Assembly (NCBI GenBank): GCA_043228905.1
Contig: JBHGNT010000002.1
Location: forward strand, 22,568,001 to 22,632,000
DNA: 64,000 bases
Reading direction: 5' to 3'
Source of the DNA: Azolla caroliniana
Lineage: Eukaryota > Polypodiophyta
Shown piece by piece: positions 41,964 through 54,060 of the stretch (position 1 is its first letter; every line of letters begins with the position of its first letter). A program made the position numbers and the translations under genes. The notes beneath the pieces were generated by a model that worked only from the letters and a program-made list of their open reading frames with translations, had not been told where the DNA came from and did no database searches.

Positions 41964-44206
41964 ATGTGCACCACTACTGCCTTGCCTTCTTTCCTCTTCC
42001 TCCTCTTCTTCATTCTCTTGGTTAAAGTTCATACAGGTAATTTCTGGTTTCCCCTCTCTCTCTCTCTCTCATTTGATTTCTAAATAGAACTGCCTTGTAT
42101 TAATCCTACCTTCTTCTGTCTTTTTTCTTTTTTCCTTTATTGGTGTTGTCATGCGAGCTGTATAGTTTAGTTTCTATCTAAGTGACATTTTCTTTGCCCT
42201 TTTTTTTGCATACATACTTGTATGTATGTGTGTATGCGGGAATGTACTAACGTATGTATGTATGTACTACCTATATATTCACTTAGGTATGTGCATATAA
42301 TAAAGATATGTATGTATATATGTGTGCATGCTCATGCATCTATATGAATGTTATGGATGCATTTCTTTATGTATATATGTATGTACATATATCTACGTGT
42401 ATATGTATGCATACATGTGTTTATTGTTTTATGTAAATGACATTTATATGGTAAGTACGTATAATATATGTATGTATCTCTATCTATGTGTCGAATATTG
42501 CAGAGCTTAATAAGGAAGAAAGTAAATATATATATTTTTATGATTCTTTAAATGTGTGCTTTTATTTTTGAAGGCTGGAGCATCTTGAGGTGTGATATAG
42601 TGGTTCCTTCTGATACCACTAGAGTAGAGGAGGAGTATAATAATCATAATAATAATTTTAGCATCAGACAAGATACTAGAACCGATGTTTCATCTTCTTC
42701 TTGGAGGTGGAGGAGCTCTCGGCGAATGCTGTATGATTGGTGGAAGAAACCAAGTAAGATCCTCTTTCCCCTTTTCTTTCCATATATGTACTTCTCAAAG
42801 AATCATGAGAGCACTCATGGTATAAATAGTATGAGAACTATGCCGTCTAAATTGTTTGATAAAATGTGGATCGAGAGATTAAATGACAAGGAAAAGTGTC
42901 GTGTCTTGAGAGATAAGAAAAGCTAAGGTAAATGTTGAGAGAAATAAGATAAGAAGAAGAATGCCAAGAGAAAAAGCTAAAATGTCGGAAGAATCGAGGT
43001 AAGAAGAATGGCGAGAAAAAAAGCTAAGAAGAATGTCGAGAAACCTAATAAGAAGAATGCTTAAAGAAAACTAAGAGAATGTTGATGGAACCTAAAGCAT
43101 GTTGAGGAAAACTAAGAAGAATATTTCTAGGAATACTAAGAAGAATGTCTTGAGGAAAACTAAGAAGCATATCAAGGTTCGAGAAAAACTAAAATGCTAA
43201 GCATTGTTGTTTATGAGCATATGATTGGAGTAAATGCTATATGAGCATATGATTTGGGGGTTGCACAATTATCCTTCAACAAGTTATATGATACTCACAT
43301 AGAGTTGAGACCTTTTAATGTTTTAAGTTTTTAGGGTCAATGTTTGAGGTTTAGAGTCTAGGATTTTGGGAACGTGAAGAAAAATGATCTCTTTTCTTAT
43401 TACATTTAGATTCTTTTGCATTTAAAAGATACTTAGGATGGGCAATTTAGCATTGATTCTTCATTTTGATGTTGAAACTTTGTATATATTAAATGCTTAA
43501 TATGGGTTCCTCACTACCATGGACTGTTCTCTTTTTTTGTGAAACTGCGTGTGCGGTAATTTAGAGTTTTCTGCATTCAAAACCTTGCTTAGGATGGGCA
43601 ATGCAGTATTGATTCTTCATCTAGACTTTGAAACTATGTTATATACTGAATGCTTAACATGGGCTGTTCCCTTATTTTGTGAAGTTGATCGTTCAGTAAT
43701 TTGGATTATTGTGGATTTTTAAAACCTTAGGATGGGCAACGCAGGATTGATTCTTCTTCTAAATGTCAAAACCTATGGTATATAATAAACACTTAATATG
43801 AAGGTTACTGCAATAAAAGTTTGTGTTTTGAAAACTCAGAGTGACTAGAAAAAAGAGTTCATTTAATATAAATGTAAGTTGTAAGCTTGGGATTGGTGGG
43901 GATGCAGAGTGCACCGACAGAGACATAGGCATATCACAAAGCCGGGAAACAACGAGTGGGGTGCCTCAATTCATTGTGGAGATCTATACAACGTGCACGA
44001 ACGATTGTGAACCGTCGGATGTGCATCTCAAGTGTGAATGGTTTGCATCAACAGCGGTTGTGAACCCCAGAATATTCCGTCGGGTCGCCTTCAATGATTG
44101 CCTGGTGAATGGGGGCCGTCCGATTCCTCGGGGTCAAATTCTTCGCTTTGCTTACGAGAATTCCTTCATGTATAGCCTCTCCTTCAAGTCAGCAAAGTTT
44201 TGTTAA
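41964..44206 (+). CDS. TPD1: TPD1-like secreted cysteine-rich protein, three exons, 183 aa
   Basis: Exons: 41964-42036, 42574-42753, 43908-44206; 552 bases, GT-AG introns, in frame. Exon 1 encodes a signal peptide (M-C-T-T-T-A-L-P then a Leu/Phe core). Exon 2 is a variable pro-region. Exon 3 carries the conserved TPD1 domain: K-C-T-D-R-D-I-G-I-S-Q, G-V-P-Q-F-I-V-E-I, C-T-N-D-C, L-K-C-E-W-F-A-S, V-N-P-R-I-F-R-R, D-C-L-V-N-G-G-R-P-I, F-A-Y-E-N-S-F. In Arabidopsis TPD1 is the ligand of the EMS1/EXS receptor kinase that specifies the tapetum. Of the upstream ATGs at 41906, 41911 and 41914, the first makes a two-codon ORF, and the other two share a frame that leads to a stop in exon 2, so 41964 is preferred. 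The exon 2/3 acceptor is chosen by frame and homology. It could be a TPD1 paralogue rather than TPD1 itself. Confidence 0.87.
42190..42480. repeat. (TATG)n-rich tract in TPD1-like intron 1
   Basis: Imperfect TATG/TGTA repeats interspersed through about 290 bp; low complexity, no frame of interest despite several ORFs. Confidence 0.75.
42890..43200. repeat. Degenerate ~25-bp purine-rich repeats in TPD1-like intron 2
   Basis: About ten to twelve diverged copies of CTAAGAAGAATGTTGAGAAAA-like units; strongly purine-rich on the transcript strand. Confidence 0.75.
43432..43860. repeat. ~140-155-bp tandem repeat before TPD1-like exon 3
   Basis: Three diverged copies beginning CTTAGGATGGGCAA at 43432, 43588 and 43726, each followed by a TTGATTCTTC block and ending before exon 3 at 43908. 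Confidence 0.85.
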
Positions 44207-45225
44207 AAGAAGAACGGTCTCTATTTATACTTGGATACAATTATATGTAGATGCCAAAAGTTTTGATCGATCATTTAACTTAGCGGGATGTTGTTGTTGA
44301 ACTTTACCTAACCTAACCAAACCAAACTGGGTTAGATGAAATCCGTCATCCGAATGAGATGTGTTCAGTTCGCACGTTAATAAACCTGAATGGATACCAT
44401 TATGTGCATTGACATATTGCTACTTTTCAAGTGTCTCCATGACTGTATTATTATATAGGCTCTCTGTAGCCATTATTACATAGTGGTGAACTACTTATAT
44501 GGTATACCAAGTTTGTTAGTTTCCTTTTTTTTTTGTGTGTGTAGCACTCAGCCCTAACAATGAGAGAAGGGTTCTTTCTTTACTGTGGAATAATTAAATT
44601 AGTCTATATGTAGTCCATTCAAAAGTAGAAGCTGGGGTAAGAAGTTTACTGGGAAAAATCAAGAATTGGAGCAGAAAAGATTAATTCCCTATTTTTCGAG
44701 GTTACATTTAATGTTTGAAAATGGAGACAAACACAAATTAGTCGTTCTTTAATGTGAAATTGGGGCCCTATCTTTATGCTCACAACGCAGTTTTTTCTAT
44801 CAGTCAAGTGATATATATTAGATGATTTGCATTGGTAATTGATAGCATTCCCTTATATTAAGTCTTGATGCACTCTGCATTGGTAATACATATTTAAATC
44901 TCTAAAGTTTGAACTTTAAAAGAGTAGCTGAAATCCTCATAACTACTTAAGACTTACCTTGTTTTCATCACATTTCTTATAATGTGTGATCTTAATCAAA
45001 GTCTACTATTTCTTCCACCGGCATAAGTATAATTCTCAAATGAATTTGTGTCTTGCAAAATTGTTGACTATTTGAAACAATTCCCTATACATAGTATCTT
45101 AGACACAAAATATTCACTATAACTAAATGCTCACTTATTTAAATCTTGAAATAATTTAGAAGAGACTTGATAACGATTAAAAGAGTTGCACTACAAAAAA
45201 ATCCATTGAGTGGGTGATCATGATT
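44207..45225. other. TPD1-like 3' flank, no further gene seen
   Basis: 3' UTR is expected at the left. The rest is AT-rich with no recognised element apart from a CACTACAAAAAAA word at 45190, discussed under rejected items. Confidence 0.45.
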
Positions 45226-45229
45226 TCTA

Positions 45230-45690
45230 CCATTTTTTGTGTGCAAAGGATTCTACCTTGTTGGGCAAAACTGAATTGAGATTTTTATGTCAAAATGCTT
45301 GAGCACATAGTTCCTAGTTTCAAAATAAACTATTGCCCATGATCATTGATAATGTCATTGAGGAACCCATCATGCTTGAATACTTATTGCATAAGAATAT
45401 CAATTATCTCATTATTATTGATAGCTTAGCATATTAAAGGAAACATCCCACCTTAGTGATTGATTCACCACTTACAACATGAAACCTTTGAAAATTTGGA
45501 TGAAATCTAAAGAAAGATTTCCATGGATTGTTTGGAATCCACAATGGTTACCACAATCCAAACGAGCAATATCAAGTTATCTTAGACACCACAAGTGTGA
45601 ATATTGTTTTCAATGACCTTACGAAACTTTTTGCATGTGATGCAATGGATAGAGCTCGCTCTATGAAGGTAGTCATGTGTTGGGTTGCCT
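45230..45690 (-). pseudogene. Ty3/gypsy integrase relic
   Basis: The minus strand shows, in order, H-G-N-L-S-L-D-F-I (45500-45530; first Asp block S-x-D-F-I), F-K-H-D-G-F-L-N-D-I-I-N-D-H-G-Q (45337-45380; second Asp block, usually H-G-L-P-x-x-I-I-S-D-R-G) and L-K-H-F-D-I-K-I-S-I (45272-45302; usually L-x-I-K-L-S-x-S-T). Order and spacing fit a gypsy integrase core. Many stops; no LTRs were found around it. Confidence 0.5.
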
Positions 45691-45699
45691 CGGTCATTG

Positions 45700-47600
45700 T
45701 ATTCTAGGTGGTGGCGAAGATGTCTCATTTTGGGTGAGGGAGGGTTACTAAGATAGTTATTTGTTGGTTAGGACAAGTCAATGCCATGGGTAACTTTCTT
45801 ACCCACCACACAAATTTGCACAAAGGATTTCAATGTCATCCTTCTTTTGCTATGCAAAATAAGTATTGTCATTCTCCCATTTTGTGTACTCGTGATTCAT
45901 GTAATGGGCCATTTGGGTAACCACCACATGAGATCAAGGGTTGAGCAGGTGCAAATTGTGGCAAACTTGTTTGTCTGTTGCTGCAAGAATGGTTGACTTA
46001 GTGTAGTCGTGCTTGATCTTCACCTTTCAATGTTGGAATGTGATCGTAGTTTATTGTCTATTAGGTTTGATGGGATCCATTGTCACTAGGATTGGCTCAA
46101 CAACAATTAGTATGTTCTAGCATTGGGAAGACGAAGCACGATACAAAAGATATGGAAAGGGTAAAATGCAAGGATGGAAAAAGGTTTGAGACCATAGTAC
46201 ATAAAATTCTTATTCGTCTAGCATAACATTCGTTTTACTACGTCAGAAAACGAATGCGAATGTTATTCAAACATTCTTGTTTTTTTTTGTTTTTTTCCCT
46301 TTTTTTAGGTTTTTATTTACCTCATAATAAATAGTTCATCCAAACGTATGGTATTTACCATACTCGAATGCACGTATGGTACGCATGGTTCATACTATGG
46401 TTGAGACCAATCAAGCATGTGGATCTACAATGTAGAGCCATAATAGACACTTGTCCCAAGTTGTGAGGTGGAGTTATGAACATGTCTACTTGCTAATGAT
46501 GTTGATGGTAGAGCCACCATTGCGACCACCTTTGAGACATCATCATGGCTGTGGATTTTGAAGTTAATGACCAACAATTGTTCAGATGTCCAAAATGGCT
46601 GAGCCATAAATAAGGTTTATGATGGTCATGAAAGGCATGTCATTAAATTGTGGTGTAAGAGTTGTTGAAGATGGATGGACAACTCATATTCCACAAGGGT
46701 TTATTGTTGGTGGGTCTCCTTAATTGGTCATATCAAGAGATGGTCTATTTGGGTCCATTGTTAAGCCCACAAATTTATTGCATTCCGCCATAGAGTGCAC
46801 CAATTATTGCTATTGTCCAAGATCACAATTAGTTTGATATTGTTGATGTTCACATCATGGACTCATTCTTGCCCATGCTAAAAAATACACGTTCTTTGGA
46901 GCTCTTGGAACAACTACATTCATAGTGGGTGAGCTCTCAAAGAAAAGTTTTTTACTTTTTCATCTTGTTTCTAAGGTAAGTTTGGAATCAATGGAATTAG
47001 CCACATAGCCTTTTTGTGGAATGTATTCTCAATGATAATCAAACAAAGGCTTTGATTTTTGGCCAAACACACAACGTATCACATTGTCGTTATTGCTCTT
47101 ACGATGTCTACAATCCAGTTGCCCCAATCAGATGTTTGGCCCTTCTCTGAAGTACATCCAATCAAGGGTCATTCTCTTCCAACACACTCAACATATTTTG
47201 TCCACCTCGTCGATGGCAAATGTTAACTTCTTATACTTTTTTATATAATTATTTCATCGGGGCTCATTGTGTTATAGTGATTCGTGCTTGCGTGAGCCTG
47301 GATTTCAATTTCTATGAAGGGCAAAAAAAATAAAATTGAGCTTGGGCATATATAATCTCTTGGCTGTGATTGATGGAAGCCACGAAAGGGCGCATGCTTA
47401 TGTGGCAAAGGATACTGTGGCCATAACAGCCAAGGGATTGCTTTGGGCAATTTGTCAGACCAAGCATGGGTACAGGCCACGATAGGAACCCATATTGAAG
47501 TGGCACGAAATCGCAACATAGCTCTCGTGTCGGTGTGTGTTTGTTAGCCAGCGGTCACGTGCTCACCATGGAAACTTATGAAGAAACTACTAGGGCCACA
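45700..47600. other. Intergenic region, no gene seen
   Basis: May contain more decayed element sequence next to the integrase relic, but no frame or repeat is convincing. Confidence 0.4.
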
Positions 47601-47726
47601 ACTTAGATGTGAGAGCACACACAAAGCCTAAAGCCCTAAGCCCTAAACCCTAACAATTAAGGAGAAGCATAAATTTGGGAGAACAGAGTACTCTGTTTCA
47701 CCTCATTAGTTTAAGTCAGGAGGCAG

Positions 47727-47772
47727 ACAGAGAGAGAGAGAGAGAGAGAGGTAAAGAGAGAGTAATTCTCTC
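47727..47772. repeat. (GA)n microsatellite
   Basis: GA repeats with short interruptions; about ten units followed by a second short run. Confidence 0.85.
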
Positions 47773-47902
47773 TCCCCTCTGTTTTTCTTTTTTGCCAATG
47801 ATGATGTCCTCACACACAGAGGCGGACATGTTAAAGAGATGCCATGCCATTGGCCATGGATGAAATTGTTCCTCTGCTTTCTGTCTCTTCACAGAGACAG
47901 AT

Positions 47903-47904
<2 letters not shown>

Positions 47905-47938
<34 letters not shown>
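47905..47938. repeat. (TA)n microsatellite
   Basis: About sixteen TA units. Confidence 0.9.
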
Positions 47939-47941
<3 letters not shown>

Positions 47942-48864
47942 GAGGGCCCTCCTTAGATAGCTGTGCTAGAACGGGGGTAATGACGATGAAACAGATAAGA
48001 AGCTGTGACTGATTGGACCTTTCTTTTGGGGATTAGATCTTATAAAGAAGTTAGAAACCCAACCATCGATGGTGATGTTTAAGCATTGTGCCTGGAGCTT
48101 TCTTTTGGCTCCTCGCTTTTGCTTCAATGATGCCCATGGTTTTGCCTTTCTTTCTCTCTTTAATTTATTCCCCCATTAAATCTCCAAACAGGAAGATTAT
48201 ATATACAAAAAAGGCGAATCTGAGCCCTCAAACTTGTGCAGGTTATCTTTTCAGGTTTGATGTCTTCTGCATTTCGCTTGAAAATGCAGAGAAAGCAATT
48301 GAAATTTTTGAGTCTTTTGCCATGATATAAATAATAAAATGTAGTGTGAACAGATGCATTCGTTTTTTCTATTGCTTCTCATGATACTAGAAATCATCAG
48401 ATCTGGAGTGTAAAAGTGTTTCTTTAGAATTTTGCAATACGTTGAATCATCTCTTATGTATCTAAAGGCCGTTGTGTCATGGTTTAGAAATGCATTGAAG
48501 AGAAATGCTCTTAGGTGCAATTCTAATTGTTTTCACAACCCTAGAAATGCTTTGGAAACCGTCCTTGGTGTCTCATAGTATGCAAATCACATTTGTTTCA
48601 ACCTTCGAATTATGTATACATAATAACAGTTGTGAGAGAGCTACTGCTTGGTATGGAATGTGTTGCTATTTTTATTTTGCTTTTTATTTAGTTAAGCTCA
48701 AAAGTCGTCACAAGATTGTTAGCTTTTTGTTGTATATTTATTGCACCAGAAACTACTATTGTTCTGGTGGATTTTGTTGATTTGGATTAGGAAACAAAAT
48801 AACTATTGCTAATCAACAAATGTTTCCCATTGATGGGTACCGCCTACCATCATGTGTGAGCTAT

Positions 48865-49545
48865 TGTGAAGGAGATGCAAGGAGCTTTGTTGGGGTAAAA
48901 GGTTTCCAATTATCTTTTGAATTGTCATTGTCGTAATCTAATATGATTCCAAATGGATTTCATGTTGGAACTGAACGGATATACAGGAATTTATGACATG
49001 AGCCAAAGAAGGGATTGCTTGCAAAGACAGAGAATTCTGCATTTGATTTGATTTAATTACTCGGCAATTGTTTTTTATTCTCCTCTTTTAAGTCATTGAT
49101 CATGCAATACATCAATGGGTTCATATGACCATGATATGAATCATGGTTCATATCCTTATGGTTTTGAATCAATCAATAAATGGGTTCATACCTCAGGCTC
49201 ATATCCTCATTATTTCAATCAATCCACAGCTATTATGAAGAGGATGCAAGGAGCTTTGTTGAGTGAAAAGGTTTCCAAATTGCTTCAAAATTTCATCATT
49301 CTTGGCAAATTTGTGTGAGTCCATATTCTCATATTCTCATAATCTCAATCAATCCATAGTTATTGTGAAGAGGATGCAATGATGTTCGATGGGAGAAATT
49401 GCTTCAAAATTCATCATTATAGCAATTTTGTATGGGTCCAAAGGAATATCATAATGGAATTCAACCATGTACAAGAATTTATGTCATGGGCAAACGAAGA
49501 AATTACTTTCAAGAACAAACAAATCAATGTACTTGATTCTAATTA
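48865..49545. repeat. Degenerate tandem duplication, three copies
   Basis: Three related blocks start near 48868, 49236 and 49355. Shared words include GGATGCAAGGAGCTTTGTTG, AAAAGGTTTCCAAATTGC, TACAAGAATTTATG and CATGGGCAAACGAAGAAATT-like text. Not coding. Confidence 0.65.
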
Positions 49546-49569
49546 ATTGCTTGGCGATTAACTGTCTTG

Positions 49570-51368
49570 ATTCGTTTTTTTAAAGTAATTTCTCATGCAA
49601 TCAATCAATCAATGGGTTCATCGTTATAGTCTTGAAGCAATCAAACAATGGGTTCATATGAATAATCCATTTGTTCATGTCCTCATCTCAACCTATCAAA
49701 TGTTTCTATTCTCTTCATCTCAAACAATCTATGGATTGTAGATTTTAAATCTATTTAGATTGGTAGGCTTGAGTTTTGATTCTAATGATCAGGGACGTAA
49801 ACCAAGCTGTTTGGTTATCTCTATGTTTTACATCAATAGGGTAACTAAAATTTATGTTCTGAATCCAGCATAACTTGAAGCTGATCGAGGACCGAATCAG
49901 TAAAATTAATTATTTGGTTTGAATGAATTATGTAATGGGTTTGTTTATGTGTATCGTATATGCAAAGCACAAAGCTTTTGTTGATCTGCACTCTCATTAT
50001 GATAATACATGTAGCTGGGCGTTGTTAATTCTTTGGGCATGAAAGATCTATGTGCAAATACTTTGTATGAATGATCATTATGTAATCATGAAAAATTGAC
50101 CCAGGAGTCTTTTACATTGGGCCCCTTCACTACTATTCAAGAGAAGATAAAGTCATTATAGTTGGTTCCTTCTCTTCATAATTGTTTCTCATTGTGTTGT
50201 CCAAGGCTCTGCTGCTGCAACAAAACAATACTGTGCTCCAGTGATTGTATTTTGTCGATGCACTCTCATGTTCAAATGAATGCTAATTAAGAGGCATCTG
50301 CCGGGTAGAGTTTTGGAGTATGCATTGTACTAATCGGTTGCCCAGCCCATTCTAGGAGATGATAGAGAATGCGGGGATTTGAACCCATGACGTTGTATTG
50401 TGTTGATATCCACACCTTTTATGACTTGGTTCTCAATTACATCTATTGAATGGCTAACCATATGAATTGATTTTACCTCCCCTTAGGAATTTTAGGACAT
50501 GGGATCGCTTTTATGACATGGATCAATTGATGTAAAAAGGGCAACTCCCCTTTGACTTGGGGGTTTCTACGAAACTCTTATCTATGGGTTATATGGGGTG
50601 AGTTTTGATATTCCAAATCGGATTGGGATTAGTTTCCCAAAAAGGGTATCATGATCTTAATAGATTGGTATGGAAATCAGAAAGTTGCTCTTTGGGGATT
50701 CATTCCCAATCCAATGGGAAAATAATGGAAACTCAGGTCAGGCGCTTAAAGCCCCCAAAAAAAAAACCCTAGGAGGGGTTTTAGTTTTTTATTTTTTTTA
50801 AAGGTCCAAATAATGGAAGCTGTTATGTTATGATGATGAGACAGTCAGAAATTTTCAAGGGCATTGGGGTTTAGATAAGAAAGTGAAAAAGGAAGGGGGG
50901 GGGGGTGTAGATGGCAAAAAGGAATGGTGAGGGGTAGACGATGAAAGGGAGAGGGGGCAGAAGTGAGGAGGAAGCCTCCTTACATTAAGTAGTCAGGTAC
51001 TTTACATTAAGTCGTCAGTCCGAAAGGCGATGTAACTAGTCTCATTTTCTTGAACCTGATCGGAGGTAGATTCCCCGTTCTATGTATAAGCCTCCCTATA
51101 GAGTCTCTTTGTAATAATCGTTCCTAACTAATGGGAAAGTAGCTTCATTTTGGAAAAAGAAAGAAGAAGTGAGGAGGAAGCAGATAGATTTGAGGGGCAG
51201 CAGTAGAAATGGATGGAAAAGCACTCAAAAAAGAGAGAGAGATATAACGGAAAAGGTGAATGCAATTTGGGAGAGATAACAGGGAAGAGACAGGACAGGA
51301 CAGGAGAAGAGGGTAGGCAGGGAGGTCCATTTTTTTTTCTTAGCTTTCACCGCTGGTTTGATCACACC
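49570..51368. other. Intergenic region upstream of the GNAT gene
   Basis: Contains a poly-A run near 50756-50766 and a poly-G run near 50898-50906. No gene or element was recognised. Confidence 0.45.
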
Positions 51369-51680
51369 ATGAATTTGGTATACCCCACAACCACCTCCTT
51401 CTTAACCTTCAACCACAACGAGAGAAGGAGAAACCCTAGTGGTTGTGGTTGGATCATTCCTTCTTCTTCTTCTTCTTCTTCTTCTCCATTTCTGATATGT
51501 TCTGCATCTCCACACAGCAATGTCTCTGTTTCTACACTGGACAATGCCACAGTCTCTCTATTCCAAGCTTCATGTGATCAACACCTTCAATCTGCTTGTA
51601 GCCTTCGTGTTCGCACATTTTGTCATGTTCCTCAACACACCTTCAGGGCAGAGGTGAGTACACACTGCCTTATCTCTTGG

Positions 51681-51711
51681 GCTGTGTGTGTGTGCGTGTG
51701 TGTGTGTGTGT
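51681..51711. repeat. (GT)n microsatellite in GNAT intron 1
   Basis: About fourteen GT units with one GC interruption, 28 bases after the exon 1 donor. Confidence 0.9.
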
Positions 51712-53190
51712 CATTGATTTCACGATCAAGGGGTTATATCATGTTTTGGACTTCAAGGGAATGTTTTCATTAAAGACATGTCAAAAATTGCTGTAGAATA
51801 AAGACATGTCAAACATGCGATACAATACTGTCAAGGACATTCATGCCAAATTATTAGACCTATAATGTGGATAAGTTTATATACAAGGATGTTTTAAAAA
51901 ATGTCACAGTAGACTCTCAAAGACGTCTCATGCCAAAGATATTTAACCTATGATGTAGATAAATTTATATGCGAGGGTGAAATTTATATGCACGCATAAA
52001 CCATATCGATTTTAATTTGGTATTTTGTTTTTTTCTTAGTTTTACTTTGCTCTATGTAAACTGGTTGATCATAGGGGTGGTGTCTTGACTGATATAGGAT
52101 CATCTTCAATACCTTTCAGCCATTGAATTTGAAGCATTGAAAGAAAAGGTTGAAGGTAAAAGGACGGCATTTGGAAAAGTTCATTGCGTATTGGCAACTC
52201 TTCCTTCAACCAGTATTGATTGTATGCATGAAGAATTACTGTCACTCTGCAAGGTAATCTTAAAGTTTTATTTTTATTTGTATGTACATTGTGTGATAAC
52301 TTATGATTATCTTTTCTCGAAACTTGAACTCACAAACTTAAACGTAAAATGCAATCTTTTGACCTTTAAGGATATCGATACCTCTTTCTCTATACTGGGA
52401 CATGTGCTGATACAAAGTAACTAGTGACACATGGTATGCACTAAAAAGGAGTTTCCTCTCTGTTTTGATCATATGCATAATGCACCATACAGAATATTTG
52501 AGCCATATGTGCATGTGGGCATTTATGTATAAAAGGCATACATATGATTTACAATCTATTCGTTGGAGATAACAATGTCAATTCGCTTTTAATTCACGGA
52601 GGTTTTTAATTAAATGCATATATGTGAGTTGCCTCAAAATATTTTTTGCCATGAATGGCAGATAGATGGAGAGATGGGAACATCTGAGGATCAAGTAGTG
52701 GTGGGGTCTCTTGATATCAATCAAACTGCAGTTTTGCCTAATGAACTCATCGGAAGTCGTCCCGAGGTTTGATAATCGTTAATATTAGATCAAACTAATG
52801 ATATTATTGAAAATAAAGAAATCAATAAGTGAGGACGTTGTTCCTCCCAACCACCCCCAAGCAAAGGCTTTGAGAGGACCCTTAAACTTCGCCAAACCAG
52901 CATACATGGTTCAGAGATGTACCATGGCGTAGATGAGATGATAGGCACCTTGACACAAAAACTTTGCCAAACCACCAAAGTCTCCGAGTCTCTCACCCAG
53001 GAGATGATAAAATGGGGTAGTTAGTCCCATATTTATATATTAAGCCAAAGGCTCCTTGGCCGCCACGTAGTGCCTACATGTTGCTGACCATGCTAGGTTG
53101 CCTCAAACCCTACGATAATTATCCTTCCTTATTTATTTATGATAAATTAGTCTTCCCATTTGGACCTAAAGCTATGTCCATAATGGTGTG

Positions 53191-53396
53191 GGTTTTTCCT
53201 GATCAACGGATTGCAAGTCATCCTGTTTTGCTCCTAGTGAGCTTATCAGAACTCATCCTGAGGTTTGATAATCATAACTAGTGTAGTTTGGGCCTAGTGA
53301 GCATACTCGTCCTGAGATTTGATAGTCATAATTAGTGTAGGTTTTGCCTGATGAACTTATTGCAAGTTGTCCCGAGGTTTGATAGTCTAACTAATG
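53191..53396 (+). repeat. Degenerate copies of GNAT exon 3 end inside intron 3
   Basis: Four imperfect copies of the exon 3 end and its donor (GTTTTGCCTAATGAACTCAT...CCCGAG then GTTTGATAAT, originally 52730-52780) lie at about 53191-53224, 53224-53283, 53286-53336 and 53340-53396. The last copy keeps CCCGAG|GTTTGATAG exactly at the donor. Confidence 0.8.
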
Positions 53397-53814
53397 AAGT
53401 CTATCTAGTGCTTGATTCAGGTTAAGATTCTCTTAATCTCTATTTATTGCTCAAATAAGGATATGGCTGAGATTCAAGTCAAGTAGATGCTCATTTAACC
53501 CACATTTGCGCAAGCATAGAAGTTGAGAAAAAGAGACTGGAAAACTAAATTTCACTAGTGTAAGGTGAGTATTTTTATGATAAAAAGCAAAAGAAGGGAG
53601 AAGGTAAATACTCGATGAAAGTATTCAATACAAAAGATGTAAAATTGTGTAAAAAATTGAAAACAAGTGTTACTTTGGATGCATTATTGATAGGGTAATG
53701 CAGCGAATCAATGTCGTGGATATCTTAGCAATGTTTGTGTTGCAAAAGAATTGCAAAGAAAACGCATCGGCGTAAGTCTTATTGCATACGCAAGGACAGT
53801 TGCAATATCACTAG

Positions 53815-54060
53815 GTACGTTTGCCAACATGTTTTTGTTCTTGATTGTATCCATTGATTTTCTTCTTTTTCATCCTGAAGTTATTTTAGTTTTGATGATT
53901 TACCTTATGGGAGTGAGAGAGAGAGAGGAACTTTATACTCATGCAACATGATACTCTGAAATACTCCAATTTTTTGTCATTTCCCCAAATGCTCCTATAT
54001 TTTCATTTGACCAAATGCCCCTATATTTTCATTTCACCAAATGCTCTTGGTCAATCCCTC
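53815..54060. other. GNAT intron or 3' remnant with short repeats
   Basis: Contains ATGCTCCTATATTTTCATTT and a near-identical second copy 27 bases later (53989-54041), similar in style to the MITE-like ends. No exon was recognised. Confidence 0.4.

Larger units (their letters stand above)
51369..53814 (+). pseudogene. Plastid GNAT N-acetyltransferase, first four exons only
   Basis: Exons: 51369-51653, 52098-52253, 52662-52766, 53694-53814, in frame, GT-AG. The N-terminus (with an eight-Ser tract) looks like a plastid transit peptide. Then come S-L-R-V-R-T-F, E-F-E-A-L-K-E-K-V-E-G-K-R-T-A-F, V-V-V-G-S-L-D-I-N-Q, L-P-N-E-L-I-G-S-R-P-E, and R-G-Y-L-S-N-V-C-V-A-K-E-L-Q-R-K-R-I-G. This is the order of plant GNAT proteins related to At4g28030/At2g06025. 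The acetyl-CoA loop normally reads Q-R-N-G-x-G; here it is Q-R-K-R-I-G, so a core glycine is Arg. The last exon needs G-I-T-D-L-Y-V-H-V-like text; I found none up to 60680. It may lie further away, but the changed loop, the altered I-G-A-D-F-A-R block and nearby insertions favour a decaying gene. An in-frame upstream ATG at 51213 is an alternative start. Confidence 0.7.

Noticed and set aside
41679-42083. 134-codon ORF across the TPD1-like first exon
   Set aside because: Low-complexity frame that does not continue into exon 2; the 41964 start gives a signal peptide and correct splicing phase.
45190-45203. CACTACAAAAAAA, possible CACTA transposon end
   Set aside because: No matching inverted end (TTTTTTTGTAGTG) or 3-bp duplication was found within the region.
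47628-47662. CCCTAAGCCCTAAACCCTAA, telomere-like text
   Set aside because: Only three degenerate units in a gene-containing arm region; too short for an interstitial telomere array, and common near plant gene leaders.
50372-50400. GGGATTTGAACCC, resembling a tRNA T-arm or SINE box B on the minus strand (also near 32048)
   Set aside because: No box A at the right distance, no cloverleaf, no A-tail or flanking duplication.
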